Of a stretch of DNA of 64,000 bases, positions 51,615-62,034 are shown piece by piece; the stretch's first letter is position 1; every line of letters begins with the position of its first letter. The notes below the pieces were generated by a model. It was not told where the DNA came from. It was given only the letters and a program-made list of their open reading frames with translations, and made no database searches. The DNA lies in NCBI GenBank assembly GCA_946122785.1, contig CAMGYJ010000008.1, positions 6,845,742-6,909,741 of the forward strand. The letters run 5' to 3'. This stretch comes from Linum tenue (lineage: Eukaryota; Streptophyta; Magnoliopsida; Malpighiales; Linaceae). The translations under genes and the position numbers were made by a program.

Positions 51615-53856
51615 ATGGCGGCAATGGCTACTTTTGACCAACCAGCTGTAGAATTGCGCAGAAAAAGGGTTGAGTTTCACCCTTCTGTCTGGAATGATTT
51701 CTTTGCCCGCTCCAACGCTGGCGATCATCATGATTCTCAGCAGGTACCCCGAAACCTCTCTGTTTCACCACTCACTCACTCGCTCACTCACTTCTTTTTC
51801 CTTTCTACTTCCTTTTCTTAATTAATGTCACATGCATTAACAGACTTTGAAGGAAGCCCGGCAACTGACGGAACAAGTCAGGGAACTGCTCAGGGGAGCT
51901 GCTAGTAATGATGATAAGAAGATCACCAATACGATTCTGGAAAGGCTGGAGATGATTGACGCCGTGCAAAGGCTTGGCATCGCTTACCATTTCGAACAAG
52001 AAATCGAAGCTGCTCTCCTTCAAATCTCCTGCACCGACGATGATGAGGATGACAACGCTGACTTGTACACCGTTTCCCTCCGGTTCCGGCTTCTCAGGCA
52101 GCAGGGCTATCCCATCAATCCCACGCGTGTGTTGGAGAAATTCAAAGACGAGAAGGGCAACTTCAAGGACGATCTGGCCGGCGACGTGAAAGGGTTGCTG
52201 AGCTTGTACGAAGCTGCTTACTACAGAGTCAACGGTGAACAAGTGCTGGACGAGGCTCTAGAGTTCGCAAAAACTCGCCTTGGGCCCATAGCCCAGCTAG
52301 AGGACTCGCCTTGGGCTGACCGAGTGAGACACTCGTTGAAATGGCCCATACTCAAAGGGCTGCCCATAAGGGAGTCGAGGCTTTTCATGTCGTTTTACCA
52401 ACAAGACGATACCCACAACGAAGCCATTCTGAAGCTAGGGAAGCTGGATTTCAACTTGGGGCAGAAGTTACATCAACACGAACTTAAACTTCTCACCAAG
52501 TAACTAACTGATCATTTATTTGGTTTCACGTTATCTTCCTTTTGGGTACGTGACAAAATCTAATATGTTGTTTTTTTATATATAAAATTTAATTAATATT
52601 CATAATGATATAGATGGTGGATGGATTTGGATACGTCGAATACGCTTCCATTTGCGCGAGACAGAATGATAGAGTGTTACCTATGGGCCCTCGGACCACT
52701 TGTAGAGCCAGATCATACCACCGGAAGAATATTCCTTGCCAAAATTACTGCACTTGTCTCCATCCTAGATGATATCTTCGATGTCCACGGCACTCTTGAT
52801 GAACTCGAGTCCATCGTCAATGTCATTGAGAGGTTGATAATTCGTTACTATATACATCCTTTATTATCATTTGTATTCCCTTACAATATAGTAATCACTT
52901 CATATTGTTAAATGAATGCTTCATCAGGTGGGGGATCAGTGATGAAGATGTGGTGCCGAACTATTTCAAGTTTTGGTTCAAGACATTGCTTGACCTGTTT
53001 GCTGACATAGAAGCTCATGTATCAAAGGAAGGCAGGTCCTTTTGTATGGTGTATGCAAGGAGAGGGGTAATTGCTATTTGCTTAATCAATTCACTACAAA
53101 AAGGCACCAATTCACCCCCTCGCCCCCCAAAAAAAAACTACTAAGTATATATGAATTACAGGTGAAAGAGTTGGTGAGAACATACATCAAGGAAGCAAGG
53201 TGGTACAACAAAGGTTACATACCAACAATGGAAGAATATGTGCCTAATGGTTATGTGAGCGTGGGTTATCCCCTAGGTATGACAATTCTTTGTTGTGGGA
53301 TGGGGGAAGCTGCTTCAGAAGAGGTCTTCCAATGGCTGTTCAATCAACCAAACCCTAATATTGTTGTGGCCGGTTCTAGCATTGTCAGGCTCATGGACGA
53401 CATAGTCTCTCACGAGGTATATAGATATATAACTGACCCATCGATCCCTTTTTAACTTTTCTGCTTGTGTGACATGTATAATATTGACGTGTGCATCGAT
53501 ATATATGTTGATACCATCTAATAACGATTAATGTTATTCCGCTATCGTCATATCTTGGAAAGTTCGAGCAAGAGAGGGGTCATGTTGCTTCGGCCGTGGA
53601 GTGTTACATGAAACAATATGGTGTGTCAAAACAAGAGGCACATGTGGGCTTGAACAACTTGGTGGAGATTTTGTGGAAAGACGTGAATGAAGATATCTTG
53701 CAACCTTTGAAGGCTCCGTTGCCAGTTCTGACGGCCATAATCAACCTGGTGCGAGTCATGGACTTGTTGTATAAAGACGAAGACACTTACACAAATGCCA
53801 AGACCTTCATGAAAGAAGTGATCACCAGTACTTTGGTGGAACCCGTGTCTATTTAA
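51615..53856 (+). CDS. Terpene synthase 2 (sesquiterpene-type, TPS-a-like)
   Basis: Six exons: 51615-51743, 51844-52499, 52614-52832, 52928-53066, 53162-53416 and 53563-53856, giving 563 codons plus stop. It is a close paralogue of TPS1 with the same landmarks: LRRKRVEFHPSVW, LRQQGY, RDR, DDIFDVHGTLDELES and DDIVSHEFEQERGH. No transit peptide is evident, so a cytosolic FPP-using enzyme is predicted. Exon 2 here equals exons 2 plus 3 of TPS1: the codons INPTRVLEKFKD are continuous where TPS1 has a 1013-bp intron. Last-exon length (294 bp) and exons 4-6 match TPS1 exactly. Local differences (an acidic CTDDDEDDN loop and an altered exon 5 end) leave room for a different product. It is convergent with BAHD5. 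Confidence 0.92.
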
Positions 53857-54567
53857 CTGTCTATCGTTTTTTAATAATATATGATCTTGGGCGGCTTATT
53901 GGAGAGAATATGTGCATGCATCACACTAGTCAATAATAAAAACTGATGATATAATAATTTACAATCATTCTGAAAAAGTCTATCATTTTCCTTTCTTTGA
54001 TGTTTGCTGGCCTTCATATATTATTGTCTGAACTAACTAGGCTCAGACAATAATGAATTTGACGAATGATTTTTTCTTGGTGAACATTGAATGATAGAGC
54101 GGATTCGTATCTTAGTTCATCAAACGAAACTTCAGTCACTACAAAGAAAATTGGCTATACGCCAGCGGTTTGAAAGCAGAGGTGGTCAGATCTACTACCA
54201 CAAAAATAAATACATCCCAATAGTGGCAGATATCGTATCGGAAATCACCTTTCATTTTGCGAAAATGCATGGAAAAAGGAAAGATCAACTATACCTGGTT
54301 GTCACTTGAAGTCTCAAGATGCATAAATAACCTCATATATCTCTCTTCTTTTACAATGTTGAAAAGCTTTTTTATTATAAATATAAAGTGGAGCGATTCT
54401 ATTATTTGAACCTAAACAGTATGTGAATCGCACCATGCATGTCAGAAAAAAATTGTTAATACTTAATTAATAGTACCACAATGAAGTATATTCAAGAAAG
54501 AAGAGTTGGCCTGTGCAGCCCTAATAATTACAATTAGAAACAACAACAAAAACGAAAATGCACTAGT
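53857..54567. other. Spacer between TPS2 and a hAT MITE
   Basis: AT-rich. AATAATAAAAACTG at about 53932 could serve as a polyadenylation region for TPS2. No gene is seen. Confidence 0.5.
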
Positions 54568-55034
54568 CAAGGTTGTCAACCCGCGGGTTGACCCACGGGT
54601 CGACCCAATTTGACCCTGACCCGGTGAGAAAAACGGGTCGCACGCACCCGCCGGGCCGACCGCTATAAGGTACCGGGTTGGAGGTCAAATTGTGTCATTT
54701 TTTCTTTAGTTTGCGAAATGCGCCTATTTTCCAATTTTTCTTTTCGCCCAACTCAATCTTTGGAATACTAAGTTGAACATTTGAACATTTATGTTATATA
54801 AGTGTGTGTGAATTTTCACTATATGTTGGATCTAAGTACGATATGTTATTTTGGTGTAATCTTATATGTTATAACTCATATGTTAGATAAGATTTGATAT
54901 AATTTATGAGGATAAGTACAATATAATGACTCTTTCTATATTTCCGGGCCAAACCGGACTAAAACGGTTGACCCATTAACCCTTGACCCACTAGCTCGAC
55001 CGGGTCCGGGTCAACCCGCGGGTTGACAACCTTG
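54568..55034 (+). mobile_element. hAT-like MITE (CAAGGTTGTCAACCC type)
   Basis: 467-bp element with near-perfect inverted ends (CAAGGTTGTCAACCCGCGGG and the complement ending ACAACCTTG), each end itself containing the palindrome TCAACCCGCGGGTTGA. Flanked by the perfect 8-bp TSD GCACTAGT (54560-54567 and 55035-55042). Confidence 0.9.
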
Positions 55035-55042
55035 GCACTAGT

Positions 55043-55577
55043 AATTTATTGTTATACACAGCTTCCAACAGAAAGAGTTGGCCTTTGGGCTTTGAGTCGG
55101 GAAAAGGGAAGGAGGAATTGATGAGTGCAATTTCCCAACCCCACGCGCGTCCCCTGTGTTCCTTTAATTGGATGGTTGGAATAAGAACCGGTTGGTCGGT
55201 TTGAATGGTTCGAACGATTAGTCGTTCAGATCGCTTATTAACCGCCTTTTCTGACTGTTGTGCCTCTTATGGTGTTCCGAGTCGGGCTGGCATCCGGGTG
55301 TCGATTTTACCGGTCCGACCGGCCTGCTCGGATCGGCTTTAACAACACTGCTGATTCAACGAAATATATTGAAGTACAAAAATCAAGTATGAACACATCC
55401 GTACAGCGTTCGTTAACCTTTGCATTCAATTCAATACCGTAATCACCCATAAGACATTAATTATTAAAGATAAGCCATAAGATGATACATCCATACAGTG
55501 ATCATGTGTCGATTCACTAATCACCGGTAGGCGGTAGTTTGATAATCAACTAATTAGAGTACAGCAGGTAATTATAA
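55043..55577. other. Spacer downstream of BAHD5
   Basis: The first half is relatively GC-rich (GGTCGG, GGTTCGAACG, CCGGTCCGACCGG words), resembling decayed hAT-type MITE sequence; the rest is AT-rich. No gene is supported. Confidence 0.45.
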
Positions 55578-56987
55578 TTAGTTGAGGATGATGGGTGGAT
55601 TTGGGGAAGCATATTGAAAGAAGTGAGGATCATGTTCAAGAAAAGCCATGACATCTTCATCTAACCTTATCCATGCCTCTATGGCTTTCGAGTTCCCACG
55701 CCCTCTTGGAGCTACTTCCTTGAAAACAATGCAGTTGTTGATACAAGGATGATTTCCGCTAGGGTCTCCAAATAAACCGGACCGGACCGGCTTCCCCCAA
55801 CCGAAGTCAAAGTTGTTTGAACCGAACCCAATCCAACTTGAGCAAGTCAAAACTTGCCCACCACATCCTCCTCCACTAATCCCTCCCACTGCCTTATGGC
55901 GCTCAAGCTTGGCCATGTACCTGTCTTCATCACTGTTGTAAAAGTTGTCCACGTACTTCTCATCGATTCTCTCGACTCCCTCTCTTATGAGACCCACCAG
56001 CTCCTTCATCGGCTTGTTTCCATTCTTGCAGGATGTCATTGTGTTGGTCACAAGGTTTCCAATGGAGTATCTCGACAAGCGTGAGCTCATTAGCGGCCTC
56101 AGATTAACAGCCTGTGAGAAACACTGCAGCTGCTGCGGCGGCCGACCAGCCGCGGAAACAGCCTTGAGGGCGGATTCCCATATGAAAGCAGACAGAGCTT
56201 CAAGGCGAGTTGGATCCACAACCCTGCTGCTCCTCGCCATTGTTCTCAGCGTGGCTATTGCTTCGTTATCAAACACGAATCTCCTGGACACTCCCTTCTG
56301 TCTTCGGCGATGAACATCCTGAAAGTACATGTCTTTCATAAACGAGTGGTACTCCAGAGCGATTGATTCGCGTGGATGGAAAACGGACGACGATTTACAC
56401 AGCTCCGGCTGTCTTTCCAGCCATGCAGACGGAGTACTGCTGCCGTTGCAATTGGCAGCCCAAGTGTGGAAGAATGCACTGGCGGTCGCCCCGTCCATGA
56501 GCTTGTGGTGCATGTTCAACCCGATTGCGATCCCACCACAGTCAAATGTGTTGAGTTGCACATCCAGCTGTGCAAATTCGGTTGCATCCTCGTGGTAACA
56601 AAATGGCTCGAACGGAAGCATATTGTTCAGGAATTCCAACCTGGGCCCTCCATGCGGCGAGGACAGGAGATCGGACAGACGGTGTCCCTTCACTCGTGCT
56701 TCGGTGAAGGGGACGCCCCGTTCGAAGTCGTGGATGATGAGGTTGTCTTTCACTCTCCCAGCTATAGGATAGTAGCGATTCAAGGTCTTTGACAAGGAGG
56801 ATTTCAGGCGTCTAGCTATCGATTTCTGGTCATTGCCATCCTTCATGGGGTAGAAGAGAATGATAGGAGAATGAGTGGAGAACATGAGCTGGTCAAGTAG
56901 GGATAGTTTATATGGTTTGAATTCATGCTCACTCCCTGCTGACCATGCTGGCTTGATGTTCTCTGTTGATATCACTGAGACTTCCAT
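55578..56987 (-). CDS. BAHD acyltransferase 5 (vinorine synthase-like)
   Basis: Predicted 469-residue BAHD enzyme: MEVSVISTENIKPAWSAGSE at the start, NRYYPIAGRVKDN (Arg-Tyr for the usual Pro-Phe), catalytic HHKLMDGATASAF and FGSNNFDFGWGKPVRSG. The Arg after KPV in place of Trp is unusual among the paralogues (PIWTG, PVWTG), but it lies outside the motif itself. TATA-like TTATATATATAG at about 57051-57062, 65-75 bp before the ATG, with CATGCATG words nearby. Single coding exon, no lesion. Paired tail to tail with TPS2. Confidence 0.92.
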   Translation of the reverse strand: MEVSVISTENIKPAWSAGSEHEFKPYKLSLLDQLMFSTHSPIILFYPMKDGNDQKSIARRLKSSLSKTLNRYYPIAGRVKDNLIIHDFERGVPFTEARVKGHRLSDLLSSPHGGPRLEFLNNMLPFEPFCYHEDATEFAQLDVQLNTFDCGGIAIGLNMHHKLMDGATASAFFHTWAANCNGSSTPSAWLERQPELCKSSSVFHPRESIALEYHSFMKDMYFQDVHRRRQKGVSRRFVFDNEAIATLRTMARSSRVVDPTRLEALSAFIWESALKAVSAAGRPPQQLQCFSQAVNLRPLMSSRLSRYSIGNLVTNTMTSCKNGNKPMKELVGLIREGVERIDEKYVDNFYNSDEDRYMAKLERHKAVGGISGGGCGGQVLTCSSWIGFGSNNFDFGWGKPVRSGLFGDPSGNHPCINNCIVFKEVAPRGRGNSKAIEAWIRLDEDVMAFLEHDPHFFQYASPNPPIILN

Positions 56988-57345
56988 TTTTTCCCTTTTA
57001 ACGTGGTGGTCGGGATGATTTCTTACTTCCCAAATCCCACAAGCAAACGCTTATATATATAGTATGCACCTATAGAATGCATGCCCATATATATAGCCCT
57101 ACATGCATGAATTGGTAGCGCTTACTTTTATTTCCACTTGCCAACTTTCGTTAATTATTTTTTATATTTGAGCAGAAAGTCAATGGTATGTTAGGTAATT
57201 AGGCTTACATTTAATGACAATGTACATCAACTTATCAATACTCATGGTTCTCTAGAGTTACATCCCATCACTCTGTCTAGTTAGCTAGTTGATTAATTGC
57301 CTTTGACCAGAGATGAAAGTCATAACTACATAATGAAAAGGCTAG

Positions 57346-57545
57346 GCCGGAACCGACACTACGGCCCTGACGATAGAATGGGCGATGACGGAGCTAGTTC
57401 GGAACAGGGGAGCCATGAACAAACTGCGGGAGGAGCTGAAGAGAGAAGTATTGTTGCCACCGCTCCCTGGGGAGCCGCTGATCAACGAATCCGTGGTGGC
57501 TCAGCTGCCGTAATTGAGAAAGACACATCTCAATGTCGACATATA
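57346..57545 (+). pseudogene. CYP76-like cytochrome P450 relic
   Basis: The frame opens with the I-helix AGTDTTALTIEWAMTELVRN and continues MNKLREELKREV and INESVVAQLP, then TAA (57511-57513) where a Tyr of LPYLR is expected, then LRKTHLNVD and a second stop. It begins just after an AG at 57344-57345, where CYP71-clan genes have their single intron before the AGT, so this is the front part of a second exon. The K-helix ExxR and heme loop are gone. AGTDTT plus INES...LPYL resembles CYP76, a family that includes monoterpene and sesquiterpene hydroxylases. Subfamily is tentative. Confidence 0.7.
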
Positions 57546-57629
57546 AGGCACAGGTAGAGGAATGGAGGCATTCAGTATCTTGCCCCAGCACTTCTCCAAC
57601 AGTATAAGGCACAGGTAGAGGAATGGAGG
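57542..57629 (+). repeat. 27-bp direct duplication at the P450/LINE junction
   Basis: The stretch starting TATAAGGCACAGGTAGAGG is present twice (57542-57568 and 57603-57629), just where the P450 relic ends and retrotransposon sequence begins. It probably reflects the junction event. Confidence 0.7.
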
Positions 57630-58249
57630 GCGGCCACCTCTAATTCTCCGTCGCCGCGCGGGGGCCCTAGTGCTGGAAACGCTGATCAGCAAGCTACTGC
57701 AGCATCGAATTCTGGGGTGCTTTTTTGCAGGTCAGGTGCGGAAGTCCAGGGACGCGAGCTGGCCATTACTGTCCGCTTTGATGGGGCAACCAAACGATCC
57801 TCTGGGGGGAGTTCGGGATTTGTAGGCTTTGATCAGAATGGTTCCTTACTGTTCGCGCTCGGTAAGTTCTATGAAGGAATTCATGATCCGTTCTTGATGG
57901 AGCTTTTGGCCTTACGGGATGCAATGAACTGGTGTCTAACACACGGCTTTTTGCATATTAACTTCTTCGGTGATTCTCAACTGGTGGTTCGGCGGTTGCT
58001 TGCTGGAGAGCGTAACCATGCTACGGGAGGAGCCCTCCTCGAGGATGTTCACAGGCTAGCAAGGGGTTTCGAGTTCTGTACTTGTTCTTTTGCTTCTCGC
58101 AGGTTTAACAGGGCTGCCCATTTTGTGGCAAAACAGGCCCTTTCATCGGAAGTTCGACGAGTTGTCGACTTCCGCGCGTGGTTGTTATCTGTTCTCTGAC
58201 TATGTGACGGAACGATTATTCGTTTTGTCTATGTTAAAAAAAAAAAAAC
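57630..58249 (+). mobile_element. 5'-truncated LINE tail with RNase H domain and poly(A)
   Basis: The frame to 58199 reads VRFDGATKRSSGGSSGFVGF, MELLALRDAMNWCL, FFGDSQLVVRRLL and FNRAAHFVAKQAL: the plant RNase H-like fold with its Asp, Glu and Asp positions, typical of the 3' end of LINE polyproteins. About 35 bp after the stop comes a run of 12 A, as expected for a retroposed LINE 3' end. Reverse transcriptase and endonuclease are absent, so it is 5'-truncated. The domain alone is intact and could be mistaken for a host gene. Confidence 0.8.
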
Positions 58250-58730
58250 TAATATGATATGATCTCCGGTTTGGGTTTTCAATAACTGGTAACCACTAAC
58301 CATGATAGTATGATACTTATATATATATGTGAAAAGGCCGGTCTAAACACATTGCTACGGGCTGGACCCTGTTCTCTTGAAATCAATTTGGCCCTTAAGA
58401 ATATATTATCTACCAATGGAATAGCATTAGCAAGCAAGGCTCAGGGCCCAGCCCACGCTCGACTTGCATACAGACAAACAAAGCAGAACTTACGATTCGC
58501 CTCTCTGGTTATGCCCTTGCGACGAACGGCAGACAACTCCGACATCGGAGCCCCGCTATATAATTTCCTCCTTTTTCAGCTCTCCCTCCTTCCTTCTTCC
58601 ACCAGTCTCTTCTCTGTGCTGCAGTTCTATCCATCGACGCAGAGAGGCACTGCGATTTGTGTATCTTCGTCACTTCCTAGCTTGATTTGATCTTCTTCTA
58701 CTTTCGCCGGGAGAGAGGGACCTAAAAGTT
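58250..58730. promoter_or_regulatory. Upstream region and leader of the SAM-domain gene
   Basis: A TATA-like CTATATAATTTCC lies at about 58556-58568, followed by a CT-rich stretch up to about 58640 typical of a plant leader. This places the SAM gene's transcription start near 58590. Confidence 0.45.
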
Positions 58731-61023
58731 ATGTCCTCCAACCCAAGGGTCACCATCACTCTCGGCCGCTCTGGTCAGGTAACCAACCTCCTTTTCTCTT
58801 CGGCCCCCTGCTTCTTCTTCGTTTTGTAACCTATATTGCTTCCGCCCTCTCTCTATGCAATTGGGTTTCTGCAATTCTGCTTTGTACACACTATAATAGC
58901 TTCATTTGAGTAATCTCGTGTTTGGTGTTCAAGTGGGGTGTTCTGAATTTTTTTTTTTGTTTTTTTTTGTTTTGTTTCAGGTGGTGACTAAGGAAGGTAA
59001 ACAGCCTTCAGGGGAAGGGTCATGGATGTCTTCCAGCAAACGGTCTGTCACTCTTTCTCTCTCTCTCTGTGCAATTTGGATCCTCCCTTCTCGTAGCTTG
59101 TAACTTGTGTGGCCCTTTTGTCTTCTTCAATTACTCGGTAACTTTGAATTAGTTTCGAGCAAAAAGAGCCAAAGGGCTCTATAGGGTACTTTGTTTTAGT
59201 GCGAGGCTGGATAGAGAAAGTGTTATATAGGGTCTCGATTGCCTTCCTGTGATACAAGAAATCTGAACTCTATGAATGCAGAGTTAGTTGGAAGATACCC
59301 AATATTAACTCATTGTCACGGCAGTGATTGAGATCATACATTGATCCTGTCATAACACTTTCATAGTTTGAGCATTAGTTGTTTCCGTTGCTCAATACGA
59401 AGTTTAGCATTGTCCAATAATCATAGCTTGAACTTATTCTCTAGGCATCGAGGAGATCGCATGAAATGGAGCCCTGGTCTCGCTGGTGAGAAAGGTAACA
59501 TTCAAAGTTTTCTATGCGCTAATATGCATTGATTCATTTATGCTTGTTCTTGTTCACTTACTTACTCTAGTGGGCTGAAATGCATGAAGGATCTCGAATC
59601 GCTAGTAATGATCTCCGCTTGAAGCTCATTCGTAAAAGGCAATTGAAGAGATCTCACGATGCTGGGAAATACTCCCAGAAAATTGCAGTACATCCAACAT
59701 CATCAAGATCCAGTGAAGCCCCTATGAGTTATAGAACCCCGAGCAGGCCTTCTTCCAGTAGTCAATATAACGATTTGAGGCCGCCAACTTATCCTGAAGA
59801 ATATGCTAGTGGGAATGGGATAACCTACTCTTCTCAGTTCACTGTGGGAGGATCAAGAAGAGCAAGGTCCCCCGATAGAATATCCAGACCTACTCGTGAG
59901 CTCTCCCCACCCAGAATTTCCAGCCAGGCACAACGAATTGCGCCACTTCGGGCAGGTGATTTATCAAGCAGCGAAAATTTGATCCGGAATGTTGGTGTTC
60001 AGAATGCGCCGCCGCCTAGGTCTTGGTTAACTGGATCTTCACCTCTTATACCAGTGAAACATGCTCCTCCTCAAACAAGCTGTGCTGCTGTTCCACGAGT
60101 TGCACATACATTAGGAACTACGCAACATATCTCTCAGAAGGTAATTAGTAATTACTATTTATAATATGTATAAGTTACATATTACAGATCTTCGACCTTA
60201 AGGTTTGATCCACTATCTTGGTTTATAATTAGTGCCTTTATGCAGCTTCATGAACATGTTACTGTGGCGGATTTCTTGCATTCACTTGAACTGGGGAAAT
60301 ATTGCATCAGCTTTCAGGCAGAAGAAGTAAGTGTCATTACTTAATTTTTTGTTGCTTAGAGTTTCTGTCGGATACTGGGCTCGCCTTTTAGGTTGCTTGG
60401 GTTGTTCGCTATCAGTAATCTGTGACCCAAATATGCTGCCACAAAATAATCTATGGCATAGCCTGTATTATAATTCTGTGTCTGGGCATGATTCTTCCTT
60501 CTTTCTTTCTGTTTTTTTCTTTTTCCGGGTGTTCTTGATTATGTGGATGTTCTCCTGATACTTTGGTAATTGCTTTGTCTAACAGGTGGACATGGCTGTA
60601 CTGAAGCAGATGGGGGAGAAAGATCTTAAAGATATGGGCATACCGATGGTAATGCTTCTCTCTCACTATAGGCTGTATTACAGTTTTAGATCAATATGCT
60701 CAACAAGTTTTAACTCTTGTGTTGCTGACTTCGTTAATGTAATCGAACCAACTGGTTGAGGACAATCATCTTCTGTCAACTGTTGCCAACTTACGAGAAA
60801 ATAGTTAAGAATAGGATTCCATGGTGGTAGGTTTTGCATAGTCATTACTTATATAAAAATCCTTATCCAGATTAAGGCATTTCAATTCACACCAAACGTA
60901 CAAGAATGCTGTTGTTGTTGCTTGACCCAGCCAGTTCAAAACATTGACAGTTTTCGGGTTCTTTTGCAGGGTCCAAGAAAGAAGATCCTTCTTGCTCTAC
61001 TGCCTCCTCCAAAAAAGTCATGA
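58731..61023 (+). CDS. SAM (sterile alpha motif) domain protein
   Basis: Seven exons: 58731-58778, 58981-59042, 59445-59494, 59590-60140, 60246-60326, 60586-60648 and 60970-61023, about 302 residues. The start MSSNPRVTITLGRSGQVV is highly typical of a conserved plant SAM-domain family. The middle is low-complexity, Ser/Pro/Arg-rich and probably disordered. The C-terminal SAM domain reads VADFLHSLELGKYCISFQAEE, then VDMAVLKQMGEKDLKDMGIP and GPRKKILLAL. SAM domains mediate protein-protein (sometimes RNA) binding; no specific partner can be named. The exon 4 acceptor was set at 59588-59589 because the nearer AG (59569-59570) would give a stop; this is the only uncertain border. It reads away from the terpene cluster and looks like a conserved housekeeping-type gene. 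Confidence 0.85.
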
Positions 61024-61372
61024 TTTTGTCAATGTGCTGCCTGCTCTCACAAACGTCACACGAAGGTGCTCCTTGTTTTGTTTTTGAAGGTTGTAATTGT
61101 ATTAATAGATCCCTTTAGACGGTGGAGAGATTGTAGATCATATGATCACTGAAAAGGGGGTGGAAGATTGACGTGTAACGAAATGAATATCAAATACGAA
61201 TGTATATGGCGCACTAGGAACTTGATCAAGTGTTCATGAAATTAACATATTGTTTCTCATTCATTCCTCCATTTGTTTGTAAAAAGTTTGCCTTTGTACA
61301 GAGACATCGCAAACTTCTGGCTAGCAACAAACAAACAATCAGGTAACATGCACATACCATCCCTAAAGCCTC
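61024..61372. other. Shared 3' region of two convergent genes
   Basis: 350 bp between the stop codons of the SAM gene (+) and the AN1 zinc-finger gene (-). It should hold both polyadenylation regions; TATTAATAGATCCC (about 61099) and the T-rich GTTTCTCATTCATTCC are the only suggestive stretches. Confidence 0.45.
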
Positions 61373-62034
61373 TCAATGTGATCTAATAGACGGTGCCCTC
61401 GAACTTGAAGAAGACCGTTGGTTATCATTCTTGGCACAGTCTTCGGCATTCCTCGAAGCAAAAGCAAGCAGGAACCTGCTCACACCATTTGCAGCTGCGG
61501 CAGCAGGAGCAGGAGCCAAATCCTTCTTACACTGATGATCCGCTGGAAACCTGTGGCTCAAGCAAACCTTCATCTGGCAGGTTTTGCAGACGCAGGTATT
61601 GGAAAAGGTCAGTATCTCCTTGCACCGACGAACGCCACACGTGGGCTTCTTCTTCTTCCTTGGATCGCATTGCCCCGACTTCTCGTGCCTCTCCAGCAAC
61701 GCCTTTTCGGCCAACTCCCCATGGCCCGTAGTCTCTATGGAGGTGGAGCAAATCTCGCAGACCACGACTTTGCGGCTGTTGTGGTCGGATTTCGGGCATG
61801 CGTGAGCCCTGTACGATCTGTGCTCCAAGCAGAAAACCTGAAACGAACCCAGAATCCGGAATTCATTCAGCAATGGAGAAAAAGGGAAAGGAATTGGGTT
61901 TGGATTGGATTGGATTGTAAATTTGCTACCTGTTGGCAGCCCTGGCATTTAAAAGGCAGGAAGTCGAGCTGGTTGCATTCCTTGTGCTGGCAGTGCCTGC
62001 CCAAATCCGGGAAAGCTTCTGTTCCTCCTGACAT
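61373..62034 (-). CDS. AN1-type zinc finger stress-associated protein (SAP12-like)
   Basis: Two exons, 61930-62034 and 61373-61837, about 189 residues. [15 protein letters not shown] leads into the first AN1 finger ([26 protein letters not shown]), with the intron falling exactly inside it at CQQ|VFC. The second finger is [19 protein letters not shown], then [12 protein letters not shown]. Two AN1 domains without trailing C2H2 fingers and this length match Arabidopsis SAP12-type proteins; the longer relatives SAP11 and SAP13 add C2H2 fingers. Plant SAPs are stress-responsive and some act in ubiquitin signalling or as redox sensors. The frame continues upstream through the intron to 61948, but the exon 1 reading restores the conserved finger, so that start is rejected. 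The C-terminus is Ser-rich. Confidence 0.92.

Noticed and set aside
57717..58199. 160-codon RNase H-like frame as a host gene
   Set aside because: The domain type, 5' truncation and poly(A) run directly after the stop fit a LINE 3' end better.
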